The notes under the pieces were generated by a model, which searched no databases, was not told where the DNA came from, and worked only from the letters and a program-made list of their open reading frames with translations. Position numbers and translations under genes: made by a program. Below are positions 14,117 through 21,168 of a stretch of 26,190 nt of DNA, one piece after another; positions within the stretch are counted from its first letter, which is position 1, and every line of letters begins with the position of its first letter. Origin of the DNA: DASUSH01 sp036375215 (GTDB taxonomy: Bacteria > Actinomycetota > Thermoleophilia > Solirubrobacterales > 70-9); the NCBI GenBank assembly GCA_036375215.1, contig DASUSH010000014.1, positions 1-26,190 of the forward strand, written 5' to 3'.

Positions 14117-14185
14117 TCAGCCTATCCAGAGGAAGGTGACCACCGCGAGCGCCGGCGGCGCGGCGATCGCGATCGCGACCTTCAC
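14117..14185 (-). CDS. Possible 22-residue membrane peptide
   Basis: A GTG at 14185 overlaps the regulator's TGA as GTGA. The frame codes for MKVAIAIAAPPALAVV followed by TFLWIG and a TGA at 14117, 4 bp before the next gene. It is one hydrophobic segment with a single N-terminal Lys, long enough to span or insert in the membrane. The junctions on both sides are typical of coupled operon genes, but the ORF is too short to prove coding. Confidence 0.4.
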   Translation of the reverse strand: MKVAIAIAAPPALAVVTFLWIG

Positions 14186-14850
14186 GTGATCAGCATACGC
14201 TCGGCGAGCTCACCGCCGATGGCGTGGCGCTCGCCGCCCACCTCGACGAAGAGCGGTCCGCCGAAGGGCTGGCGCTCGGTGACCTCGAGCCTCGCGCCGG
14301 GGCGGATCCCGCGCTCCGCCAGGTAGCGCAGCATCTCCGAATTCGAGTCGGAGACGCGCGAGAAGGTCCCGCCCTCGCCCGGCCGGAGCTCGCCGAGGGC
14401 GCGGCCCGGCTCGCTCGAGATCCGCAGGTCGCGGCTCGGGATCGGATCGCCGTGCGGATCGACCGCGGGATCGCCGAGCGCGACCGCGATCCGCTCCTCG
14501 AGCTCCTCGGAGATGTAGTGCTCGAGCACCTCGGCCTCGGCGTGGACCCGGTCCCAGGGCATCCCGAGCGCGTCGGCGAGATAGGACTCGAGCAGGCGGT
14601 GGTGGCGGATCACCTCGAGCGCCACCTTCTCCCCCGCCGCGGTCAGGTGGACGCCGCGGTACGGCTCGTGCTCGACCAGGCCCGCCTTGCCCATCCGCTT
14701 CAGCATCGCCGTCACCGAGGCGGGCGCCACGCCGAGCCGCTCCGCGAGCGCGCTGGTCGAGATCGGGCCGTCGGAGCGCCGCTGGAGCGCGTAAATCCCC
14801 TTCGCGTAGTCCTGGATCGCCTCGGTCAGCGCCGGGGTCGCCGTGGCCAT
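14182..14850 (-). CDS. DtxR/MntR-family metal-dependent transcriptional regulator
   Basis: This 222-residue repressor has three parts: a winged helix-turn-helix (about 10-72, ISTSALAERLGVAPASVTAMLKRM), a metal-binding dimerisation domain (about 73-145, ending DPHGDPIPS) and a C-terminal FeoA/SH3-like domain. Aligned to DtxR, the ligands are Asp14, His84, Glu88, His103, Glu107, Glu110 and His111. Glu107 stands where DtxR/IdeR has Cys102, and Asp14 where it has Met10. Both choices are MntR-like and suggest Mn(II) sensing, although Lys17 replaces a MntR glutamate. It starts 2 bp behind the ZIP transporter stop. The palindrome at 17223-17238 upstream of the operon is its likely operator. Confidence 0.9.
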   Translation of the reverse strand: MATATPALTEAIQDYAKGIYALQRRSDGPISTSALAERLGVAPASVTAMLKRMGKAGLVEHEPYRGVHLTAAGEKVALEVIRHHRLLESYLADALGMPWDRVHAEAEVLEHYISEELEERIAVALGDPAVDPHGDPIPSRDLRISSEPGRALGELRPGEGGTFSRVSDSNSEMLRYLAERGIRPGARLEVTERQPFGGPLFVEVGGERHAIGGELAERMLIT

Positions 14851-14852
14851 CG

Positions 14853-16073
14853 CTATATGGAGACCAGGAGGCCGGTCGCGTACATCGTCAGGACGCCCGC
14901 CAGGATGCCCCCGACGACGCCCGGGGTGAGGGCGCGGCCGGCGGCGTCGCGGATCGTCGGCGCGAGCTGGACGATCACCTGGACGATCGCGCCGACGCCG
15001 ACTCCGATCAGGAGCGTGGAGAGCTCCGCGTTGGAGATCGATGCGCCGATCACGGCGCCGGCGATCGCCGGCGCGCCGGCGATCAGGCCGAGCGGGACGA
15101 CCCGGGCGATCGAGGGGCGCTCACCGCCTTCGCGCGCCAGCGGGGCGACGATCGCGAATCCCTCGGTCGTGTTGTGGATCGCGAAGCCGATCACGAGGAA
15201 GGCGCCGAGCGCGAGCGCCCCGACCGAGTAGGCCGAGCCGATCGCGAGGCCCTCGCCGAGGTTGTGCAGGCCGATCCCGATCGCGATCATGAGGGCCAGC
15301 CGGTAGCCGCTCGCGCCCTCCGCGCGGGCGCCCTCGGCGCGCCCCGAGAGCCAGCGCTCGACCGCGACCAGGCTCAGGTACGCGACCGCCGCGCCGAGGA
15401 AGAGCAGTTCCACCCCGCCGAACGCCCCTCCCCCGCCCTGCCCGACGTCGAAGCCCTCGAGGGTGCCGTCGACGGCGAGGAAGCCGAGCAGCCCGACCGT
15501 GAACGCCATGAAGACCCGCACCCAGTCTCTCGGCGCGCGGCCGATGAACGGCAGGAAGAGCATCCCCAGCGCGACGGGGATCACGCCCACGTAGGTGCCG
15601 AGCAGGGCCATCAGCCCGAAGAAGCTCGAGTCGGCCTCGGGGGTCTCGACCGCGACGTCGATCCCGTGGTCGATCGTCGCGCCGGTCGAGGTCACGATCG
15701 TGATCGCGTACGGCGAGCCCTCCTGCCAGGGATAGTCAAGGGTGAGCGTGCCCGACTCGAGCCGGCCGAGCTCGCGATCGGAGGCCTCGAAGTCGACGTA
15801 GGTGTCCGCGACGAACACCTGGCCGACGCTGACCGGGTCGGGGCCGGTGTTGCGCACCGTGAGCTCGATCTCGCCGGGCCGCAGCTGGGTCTTCTCGACC
15901 GCGAGCTCCTCGATCGGCGGGCCCGTGCGCTCCTCGAGCCCCGGGCCGCCGAGCGCCGCGAAGATCGCGATCGCCGCGACGATGATCGCCAGCGGCACCC
16001 CGCCGAGCAGCCAGAGCGAGCGGCGCTCACCGGCATGGCCGTGCTCGTCGACCGTCTGCCCGCGCGCCTCCAT
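14853..16073 (-). CDS. ZIP-family metal transporter with extracytoplasmic N-terminal domain
   Basis: This 406-residue protein should import divalent metal (Zn, Mn or Fe). The ZIP signatures are HNLGEG at 270-275 and HNTTEG at 300-305, on adjacent helices that form the metal path, with helices at about 150-240 before them and three after. The N-terminus is unusual: a membrane anchor at about 21-41 is followed by about 100 residues of beta-sandwich type (TQLRPGEIELTVRNTGPDPV, ...GTLTLDYPWQEGSPYAITIVTS), resembling a cupredoxin or Ig fold, which would lie outside the cell. It sits 28 bp behind the secreted multicopper oxidase gene and 2 bp before the metal regulator. Metal specificity is inferred only from these neighbours. 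Confidence 0.9.
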   Translation of the reverse strand: MEARGQTVDEHGHAGERRSLWLLGGVPLAIIVAAIAIFAALGGPGLEERTGPPIEELAVEKTQLRPGEIELTVRNTGPDPVSVGQVFVADTYVDFEASDRELGRLESGTLTLDYPWQEGSPYAITIVTSTGATIDHGIDVAVETPEADSSFFGLMALLGTYVGVIPVALGMLFLPFIGRAPRDWVRVFMAFTVGLLGFLAVDGTLEGFDVGQGGGGAFGGVELLFLGAAVAYLSLVAVERWLSGRAEGARAEGASGYRLALMIAIGIGLHNLGEGLAIGSAYSVGALALGAFLVIGFAIHNTTEGFAIVAPLAREGGERPSIARVVPLGLIAGAPAIAGAVIGASISNAELSTLLIGVGVGAIVQVIVQLAPTIRDAAGRALTPGVVGGILAGVLTMYATGLLVSI

Positions 16074-16101
16074 CAGCGCACCTCGGTCGTCGGGCGGTGC
16101 A

Positions 16102-17219
16102 TCAGTCGACCACCTCGAAGAAGCCCATCCAGCCGAGCTCGGCGAACTCGGTCTTGTGCGCGTGGAACATGAAGCTGCCCGCGTGCGGGAAACGGAGCTC
16201 GCAGATCCCCCGCTGAGCCTGCCCCTGGACGATCGTGTCGGTGAACTCGGTCGGCTCGAGCCGGGTGCCGGTCGGGTAGTAGTCGAAGAAGTTGGCGTGG
16301 ATGTGGAACGAGTTGATCGGGTCGTACTCGAGGATGTTCACGAGGTAGATCCGCACCAGCTCGTCGCGCTTCACCAGGATCGGCTCGTTCACGTAGTGGA
16401 AGGCGACCGTGTTGACCGCGTAGACCTGGTTGCCCTCGGCGTCGAAGTTGGTGTTGAACCCGTTCATCATCATCATCAGCTCGTCCGCCTCCTCGCGACC
16501 GTCGCGGGGATCGACGATGAACGTGCCGTAGAGACCGCGGGCGATGTGCTCGGCGAGCGGGCCCACGTGGCAGTGGTAGAGGTGCAGCCCGAACGGCTCG
16601 GCCTCGAACTCGTAGACGGTCGACTCGCCGGGCTCGATCACGCCGGCGCCGATGTCGGGGACGCCGTCCATCTCCGCCGGGTGCAGGCCGTGGAAGTGGA
16701 TCGTGTGCGGGTGCGCCGAGCCGTTCGCGAAGCGGATCCGCAGGAGCTCGCCCTCGCGGCAGCGCAGGGTCGGCCCGGGAACCTGGCCGTTGTAGACCCA
16801 GGCGGGGTAGCGGATGCCGGGGCGACCTCGATCTCCTTGTCCTCGGCGACGAGCGTCCACTCGCGGACCGTGCGGCCGCTTGCGAGCCTGCGGGTCTTCC
16901 CGTAGTCGAAGTCGCGCAGGAGCTCCGTCGGGTCGAAGCCGTTCGCCTCGTGGTCGACGACCTCGCCCTTGCGGAACGTCGGGCCCGCGGCACCGCCGCC
17001 GTGGGTGTGGGCGAGGGCGGCCGGGTCGACGCCGGCCGGGTGGTGCTCGGGGGTCTGGGCGCCGGCGATCTCCTGGTGGAGCCCCTGGTGGGGGACGACC
17101 TCGTGCAGGACCGGGAGCGTCGCCGCTCCGGCCGCGGCGCCACCGATCAGCTGCCTGCGGCTGAGGCCCTTCCGTCCCCTCCCGCCGTCGCCGGGCGTTT
17201 TTTCGTCTTGGCTCGACAT
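16102..17219 (-). pseudogene. Two-domain multicopper oxidase, Tat-exported, with one-base frameshift
   Basis: From ATG at 17219 the product has a Tat signal (SRRQLIGG, 20-27). The frame breaks near 16816-16822 after DKEIEVAP; one missing base in the CCGGGG run restores GIRYPAWVYNGQVPGPTL and a 372-residue protein. Copper ligands are clear in the second frame: HFHG (175-178), HCH (216-218) with His225, HIH (306-308) and HAH (353-355). The type-1 copper Cys is present in domain 1 (Cys217) but is Ala354 in domain 2. Such enzymes oxidise metals or phenols using O2 outside the membrane. The rest of the frame is intact, so a sequencing error or recent mutation is likely. It is the first gene of the metal operon. 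Confidence 0.85.
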
Positions 17220-17222
17220 CGT

Positions 17223-17238
17223 TTTAGACGCGTCTAAA
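17223..17238. promoter_or_regulatory. Perfect 16-bp palindromic operator TTTAGACGCGTCTAAA
   Basis: The palindrome is exact and AT-rich at its ends. It lies 3 bp before the multicopper oxidase ATG and 14 bp before ygfZ. The core TTAG-N6-CTAA has the spacing of the DtxR/IdeR half-element (TTAG-GTTAGC-CTAA), and a DtxR/MntR-family gene is in the same operon. It overlaps the oxidase gene's -10 box and predicted start point, so binding would block that promoter. Confidence 0.75.
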
Positions 17239-17246
17239 TATACACT
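17237..17246. promoter_or_regulatory. Overlapping divergent -10 boxes of the metal operon and ygfZ
   Basis: On the minus strand TATATT (17242-17237) serves the oxidase operon. On the plus strand TACACT (17241-17246) ends 7 nt before the ygfZ GTG, predicting a leaderless ygfZ transcript. Both sit at the edge of the palindromic operator. Confidence 0.5.
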
Positions 17247-17252
17247 CGTCGT

Positions 17253-18215
17253 GTGACCCGAGCGACCACCACCACGAACGTCGAGCTGGACGGGCAGTAC
17301 AGGCTGCTGCGCGAGGAGGCCGGCCTCGTCGATCGCTCCGAGCGCGGCAAGCTCGTCCTGCGCGGCGCCGACACCGCCGAGTACCTCCAGGGCCAGCTCA
17401 CCAACGACGTCGAGGCGCTCGAGCCCGGCGAAGGTCAGTACGCGGCGTTGCTCGACCGCAAGGGGCGGATGCAGGGTGACCTCCGCCTGCTCAGGCTCGA
17501 CGCCGACCGCTTCTGGATCGACACGGAGACGATCGCCCTCCCGGCGATCGCCCGCCACCTCGGCATGTACAAGATCGGCCGCGAGGTCGAGCTCGAGGAC
17601 GAGACCGAGGCCTGGGCGATCCTCTCCGTGATCGGGCCGGGGACCGAGGCCGCGGTCGGCACCGCGATCGGGCCCGAGCACTCGCACGAGGAGGCCGCGC
17701 TCGGCGGCTCCCGGGTGCGCGCGGTCGCCACCGACTCGGGCGCGGACCTGCTCGTCCCCGCCGCCGACGCGGCGGCGGTCCGGGAGGCGCTTGGCGCCGC
17801 CGGGGTCGCCGAGACCGCGCCCGAGGCCGCGGAGATCCTCCGGGTCGAGTCCGGCCGGCCGCGCTTCGGGGCCGAGATGACGACCGAGACGATCCCGCAG
17901 GAAGCCGGGTTGAACGAGCGCGCGGTCAGCTTCACGAAGGGCTGCTACATCGGCCAGGAGACCGTCGCCCGGCTCCACTACAAGGGCAAGCCGAACCGCC
18001 ATCTGCGCGGCCTGCGGCTCTCGGCGCCCGCCGAGGCCGGCGACCCGGTCCGCCTGGGCGAGCGCGAGCTCGGCCGGATCGGGACCGCGGTCCTCTCCCC
18101 CGCGCGCGGCGCGATCGCGCTCGCGATCCTCCGTCGCGAGGCCGAGCCGGGCGCGACGGTCGAGGTCGGCGCGGACGGCAACGAGGCCGAGGTGGTCGAG
18201 GTCCCGTTCGAGTGA
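17253..18215 (+). CDS. ygfZ: YgfZ/GcvT-domain protein (folate-dependent Fe-S cluster protein)
   Basis: This 320-residue protein is related to the glycine-cleavage T protein. It carries the YgfZ signature KGCYIGQE (about residues 229-236), whose Cys is essential in known members; these use tetrahydrofolate to help assemble or repair Fe-S clusters. The N-terminus (DRSERGKLVLRGADTAEYLQGQLTNDV) and the C-terminal barrel (GKPNRHLRGLRL) match the family, and the length is normal. GTG at 17253 fits a leaderless transcript from TACACT. It overlaps the acyltransferase gene by 4 bp (GTGA). Sharing a regulatory region with a metal operon is consistent with a link to iron metabolism, but that is inference. 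Confidence 0.9.
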   Translation: MTRATTTTNVELDGQYRLLREEAGLVDRSERGKLVLRGADTAEYLQGQLTNDVEALEPGEGQYAALLDRKGRMQGDLRLLRLDADRFWIDTETIALPAIARHLGMYKIGREVELEDETEAWAILSVIGPGTEAAVGTAIGPEHSHEEAALGGSRVRAVATDSGADLLVPAADAAAVREALGAAGVAETAPEAAEILRVESGRPRFGAEMTTETIPQEAGLNERAVSFTKGCYIGQETVARLHYKGKPNRHLRGLRLSAPAEAGDPVRLGERELGRIGTAVLSPARGAIALAILRREAEPGATVEVGADGNEAEVVEVPFE

Positions 18216-19282
18216 GCGCGGACGAGGGCGCGGAAGCGCCGCCCGCCGACGGGCCCGCGGACGCCGCCGACGGGCCGCGTGGGCTCGGGGGCAGGCCCTT
18301 CGGCGCCGACAGCCCGCTCTTCGGCGGCCCGCCGGCGAGCGAGCCCGCGGCCGGCGCCGAGGAGGCGACGCCGCCCGCGCCGGGCTACGACCCCCACCAC
18401 GACGAGTTCGCGTCCGAGCGCCCGCTGGTCCCCGCCGCCGGCGCGGACGAGGAGGCCGCGCTCGACCGCCGCGACCTGCTGCCCGCGCACGACGGCGAGC
18501 GCTCGCTCGACGACTGGGGCCGCGACGAGCGCGTCCTCGGCCTCGCCGACCCGGTGCTCAACTTCTACTACCGCTACTGGTTCCGGGTCGAGGTCGAGGG
18601 GATCGAGAACATCCCGTCCGCCGGCGGCGCCCTGCTCGTCTCGAACCACTCCGGGGCGCTCCCTCCGGACGCCCCGATGATCATGCAGGCGATCCGCAAC
18701 GAGGCCGAGCGCCCGCGGCCCCTCTACATGCTCGGCGAGCACTGGTTCAAGGGCTACCCCGGGGTCGGCATGCTCGCCAACAAGCTCGGCCTCGTCCCGG
18801 GCCACCCGGCGAACGCCCTGCGCCTTCTCCGCGACGAGGGCCGGCTCGCGATCGTCTTCCCGGAGGGACAGAAGGGCAGCCGCAAGGTGCTCTGGCAGCG
18901 CTACAGGCTCCGCCGGTTCGGCCGCGGAGGGTTCGTCCGCACCGCGCTGCGCGCGGGCGTGCCGATCGTCCCGATCGCGCTCGTCGGCGGCGAGGAGGCG
19001 ATGCCGATCTTCGCCCACCTGCGCCTCGCTCAGCGGATCAGCGGGCTGATCTACTTCCCGCTGAACCACGCGTTTCCCCACTTCGGGCTCGCGGCCGGCG
19101 CGATGTACCTGCCGGCGAAGTTCCGGATCCATTTCCTCGAGCCGATCGACCTCTCGGGCTATCCGCCGGAGACGATCGAGGACGCCGCCGAGGTGCAGGC
19201 GATCACCGAGCGGATCCGCGGCCGGATCCAGTCCGAGCTGGACTCGATGCTCGCCGCGCGCAAGTCGGTCTGGACCGGCTGA
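18212..19282 (+). CDS. PlsC-like lysophospholipid acyltransferase with disordered N-terminus
   Basis: The 356-residue product has about 100 acidic, Ala/Pro/Gly-rich residues and then an acyltransferase domain that would acylate a lysophospholipid or similar alcohol at the inner membrane face. SNHSGALPPD (144-153) is the catalytic motif and FPEG (216-219) the phosphate-binding one. The spacing His146-x6-Asp153 is longer than the classical HX4D, as in a subgroup of actinobacterial homologues. GVPIVPIALVGGEE and the final helix are also typical. GTG at 18212 overlaps the ygfZ stop. The gene is probably co-transcribed with ygfZ, without an obvious functional link. Confidence 0.88.
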   Translation: MSADEGAEAPPADGPADAADGPRGLGGRPFGADSPLFGGPPASEPAAGAEEATPPAPGYDPHHDEFASERPLVPAAGADEEAALDRRDLLPAHDGERSLDDWGRDERVLGLADPVLNFYYRYWFRVEVEGIENIPSAGGALLVSNHSGALPPDAPMIMQAIRNEAERPRPLYMLGEHWFKGYPGVGMLANKLGLVPGHPANALRLLRDEGRLAIVFPEGQKGSRKVLWQRYRLRRFGRGGFVRTALRAGVPIVPIALVGGEEAMPIFAHLRLAQRISGLIYFPLNHAFPHFGLAAGAMYLPAKFRIHFLEPIDLSGYPPETIEDAAEVQAITERIRGRIQSELDSMLAARKSVWTG

Positions 19283-19330
19283 GGACGGACCCCCTCGGAT
19301 CGATCCGGCGCCATCCGCCCGGATCTGGGT

Positions 19331-19336
19331 TAGATT
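19331..19336 (+). promoter_or_regulatory. -10 box (TAGATT) of the 19344 lipoprotein gene
   Basis: TAGATT ends 8 nt before the ATG at 19344, consistent with a leaderless transcript. Confidence 0.45.
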
Positions 19337-19343
19337 TGCCGCG

Positions 19344-19748
19344 ATGAGGAGAGGACCCGTCCTCGCATCGGTCGCCGCGCTCGCCGCGAGCGGAGCCGCA
19401 GGCTGCGGCTCCGACGATCACCCGAACGAGCCGCGCCCGCCGGCGCCGATCGAGGTGACGGCGAAGGTCGACGACGAGAAGGTCGACGTCCAGCCCTCGA
19501 AGTTCGGCGCCGGCCTCGTCGTGATGACGATCTCGAACCAGTCCGGCGACCCGGTCGAGCTCGCGGTCGACGGGCCGACCGGCGGCACCGGGCCGACGAT
19601 CGCCCCCGGCCAGCCCGGCAATTTCAAGTTCGACTTCGAGGAGGGCGAGTACGTGGTCAGCGCCGGCGAGGAGTCCCGCGCCCGCGAGGCCCAGCTCGAG
19701 GTCGGCCCCGAGCGGGCCAGCTCGCAGAACGACCTGCTGCTGCCGTAG
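19344..19748 (+). CDS. Small secreted lipoprotein, cupredoxin-like beta domain possible
   Basis: The 134-residue product has a basic start, a hydrophobic Ala-rich stretch and a lipobox-like SGAAGC with Cys at 21. After a Pro-rich spacer the mature part looks all-beta: IEVTAKVDDEKVDVQPSKFGAGLVVMTISNQSGDPVELAV, then TIAPGQPGNFKFDFEEGEYVVSAG. This is the pattern of small cupredoxin-like or 'plastocyanin-like' lipoproteins, but copper ligands (His/Cys/Met) are not evident, so it is more likely a structural or binding relative. It is transcribed alone, 61 bp behind the acyltransferase, with its own promoter box, and is followed by hairpins. Confidence 0.75.
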   Translation: MRRGPVLASVAALAASGAAGCGSDDHPNEPRPPAPIEVTAKVDDEKVDVQPSKFGAGLVVMTISNQSGDPVELAVDGPTGGTGPTIAPGQPGNFKFDFEEGEYVVSAGEESRAREAQLEVGPERASSQNDLLLP

Positions 19749-19750
19749 GG

Positions 19751-19798
19751 CGCGCGGACGACGCGCGTTGATCCGCCCACCTCCCGTGTGGGCAGATC
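19751..19798. terminator. Two hairpins between convergent genes
   Basis: The first is CGCGCG-GACGA-CGCGCG at 19751-19767. The second is GATC-C-GCCCAC / GTGGGC-A-GATC at 19770-19798, with a 7-nt loop and one mismatch. They fill the 65-bp gap between the stop codons at 19748 and 19814 and can serve both strands. Confidence 0.5.
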
Positions 19799-19813
19799 GC
19801 CGTTTGTGACCCG

Positions 19814-21088
19814 CTACTCGCTCTGGTCCGCGGCGTCGATCAGCGACTCGATCCGCACGAGCGGGTCGCGAACCTCGGTGAGCATTTCCTCGAGGCCCTC
19901 GCGAGCCCGAGCGACGCTGTCGGTCGCCCCGGTCAGGGCGAGCTTGATGCTGTGCGCCTTCTTCAGCGCCGACTGGGCCTCCTCGGCCGCGGCCCGGACG
20001 CCGGCGGCGTCCACCTCGAGCTCGCCCTCGCGCGCGAGCAGCACGCGGCAGCGGGCATAGCGGTAGGCGATCTCGAGCGCGATGTCGTCGGGCTCGTCGC
20101 GGTCCACGGCGACGATCAGCTTGTTGCCCTCGTATTCGTGCAGGGTCTCGGTCCGGGCGGGCACCCGCTCCTCGCCGGCGACGACGAGGACGGCGAAAGC
20201 GGCACCGCGCTGGGCGAGCGCCCCGTTCAGCTCCGCCCATGCGTCGTTGCGAGACAGCTTCTTGTCCTTGACCTCGAAGACGACCTTGCCGGCGACGTTG
20301 CCGTTGGCGGCGCCGAGCTCGACGACGACGTCGCCCTTCTTGCCACCGGCCTCATTGCGCTCGTCACCGACCCGCTGAGCTGCGTCGCCGCGCCCGTCGG
20401 CGATCCGTTCGATCGCACCATGGACGCGCTCCTCGAAGTTGCGGCCCTTGCGGGTGCCCTTCTCCTCGGCCTCGGCGACGCGCTCGTCGGCCTGGTCGCG
20501 CTCCCTGAGCTCGACGATCTCGCGCTGGAGATCGGCGATCACCTTGCGGTTCTCCTCGCCCTGGCGCTCGTGGCTCGCGCGAAGCTCCCGGTAGACCTTG
20601 ACCATCGTCTCCTTGTAGTCGAAGAGCGGGTTGCTCCCGTCCTCGACCTTGAACAGCTTCAGGATCGCGTCGCGCTGGTCGGTCAGGGCATCGTCGACGA
20701 GCGCCCCGATCTCCTTCTGCACTGAGCCGTCGCGCTCGCCGTCGAAGTTCCGGGCGATCAGGTCGGCGAAGGCCTCGTCGCCGGATTCGAGCTGCTTCAT
20801 CAGGCGCTCACGCAGGGCGCCGGCGTGGCGCTCGAACTCGGCGCGCACGTAGTCGACGTTGGCGGCGGTCTCCTCGGAGTCGAGCACCCGCGCGCCGATC
20901 TCGATCGCCTTGGCGACGGTCTCGACCGGGGGGCGGCCCGCCTTGGCGCGCTCGCGCACGACGCGGGCTGCGCGCTCGTCGGCGACCGTGAGGCGCTCGA
21001 TCACGAGCCGGTCGTCGAGGGCGCGGACGGTGCCGTCGGCGCCGCCGCCGTCGCCGATCTCGAGCTGGTGTTTCTCCGAGGCTTCCAT
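19814..21088 (-). CDS. Coiled-coil protein with PD-(D/E)XK nuclease-like core
   Basis: The 424-residue product begins with a short beta segment and then a long, charged helical region (about 35-215, e.g. NRKVIADLQREIVELRERDQADER) typical of coiled coils. Residues about 217-345 resemble a PD-(D/E)XK nuclease: NFEERVHGAIERI (Glu219/220), GDVVVEL (Asp253), VVFEVKDKK (Glu272, Lys274) and a helix with Asn282. This order and spacing match restriction-like and RmuC/DUF2130-type domains. A further helical region closes the protein. It is soluble and monocistronic, with a TACCTT -10 box ending 10 nt before the ATG. Possible roles are DNA repair, recombination control or defence; none can be assigned from context. 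Confidence 0.75.
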   Translation of the reverse strand: MEASEKHQLEIGDGGGADGTVRALDDRLVIERLTVADERAARVVRERAKAGRPPVETVAKAIEIGARVLDSEETAANVDYVRAEFERHAGALRERLMKQLESGDEAFADLIARNFDGERDGSVQKEIGALVDDALTDQRDAILKLFKVEDGSNPLFDYKETMVKVYRELRASHERQGEENRKVIADLQREIVELRERDQADERVAEAEEKGTRKGRNFEERVHGAIERIADGRGDAAQRVGDERNEAGGKKGDVVVELGAANGNVAGKVVFEVKDKKLSRNDAWAELNGALAQRGAAFAVLVVAGEERVPARTETLHEYEGNKLIVAVDRDEPDDIALEIAYRYARCRVLLAREGELEVDAAGVRAAAEEAQSALKKAHSIKLALTGATDSVARAREGLEEMLTEVRDPLVRIESLIDAADQSE

Positions 21089-21168
21089 GGACTCTCGAAG
21101 GTAGTCGCGGGCCCGGACGGGAACCTGACGGCTGGGCGGGATCTCTCAGCGGGCGCCGCCGGGCGCCG

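Noticed and set aside
17220..18002. Extension of the multicopper oxidase frame antisense to ygfZ
   Set aside because: It is an antisense shadow of ygfZ. The Tat signal at the ATG 17219 marks the real start.
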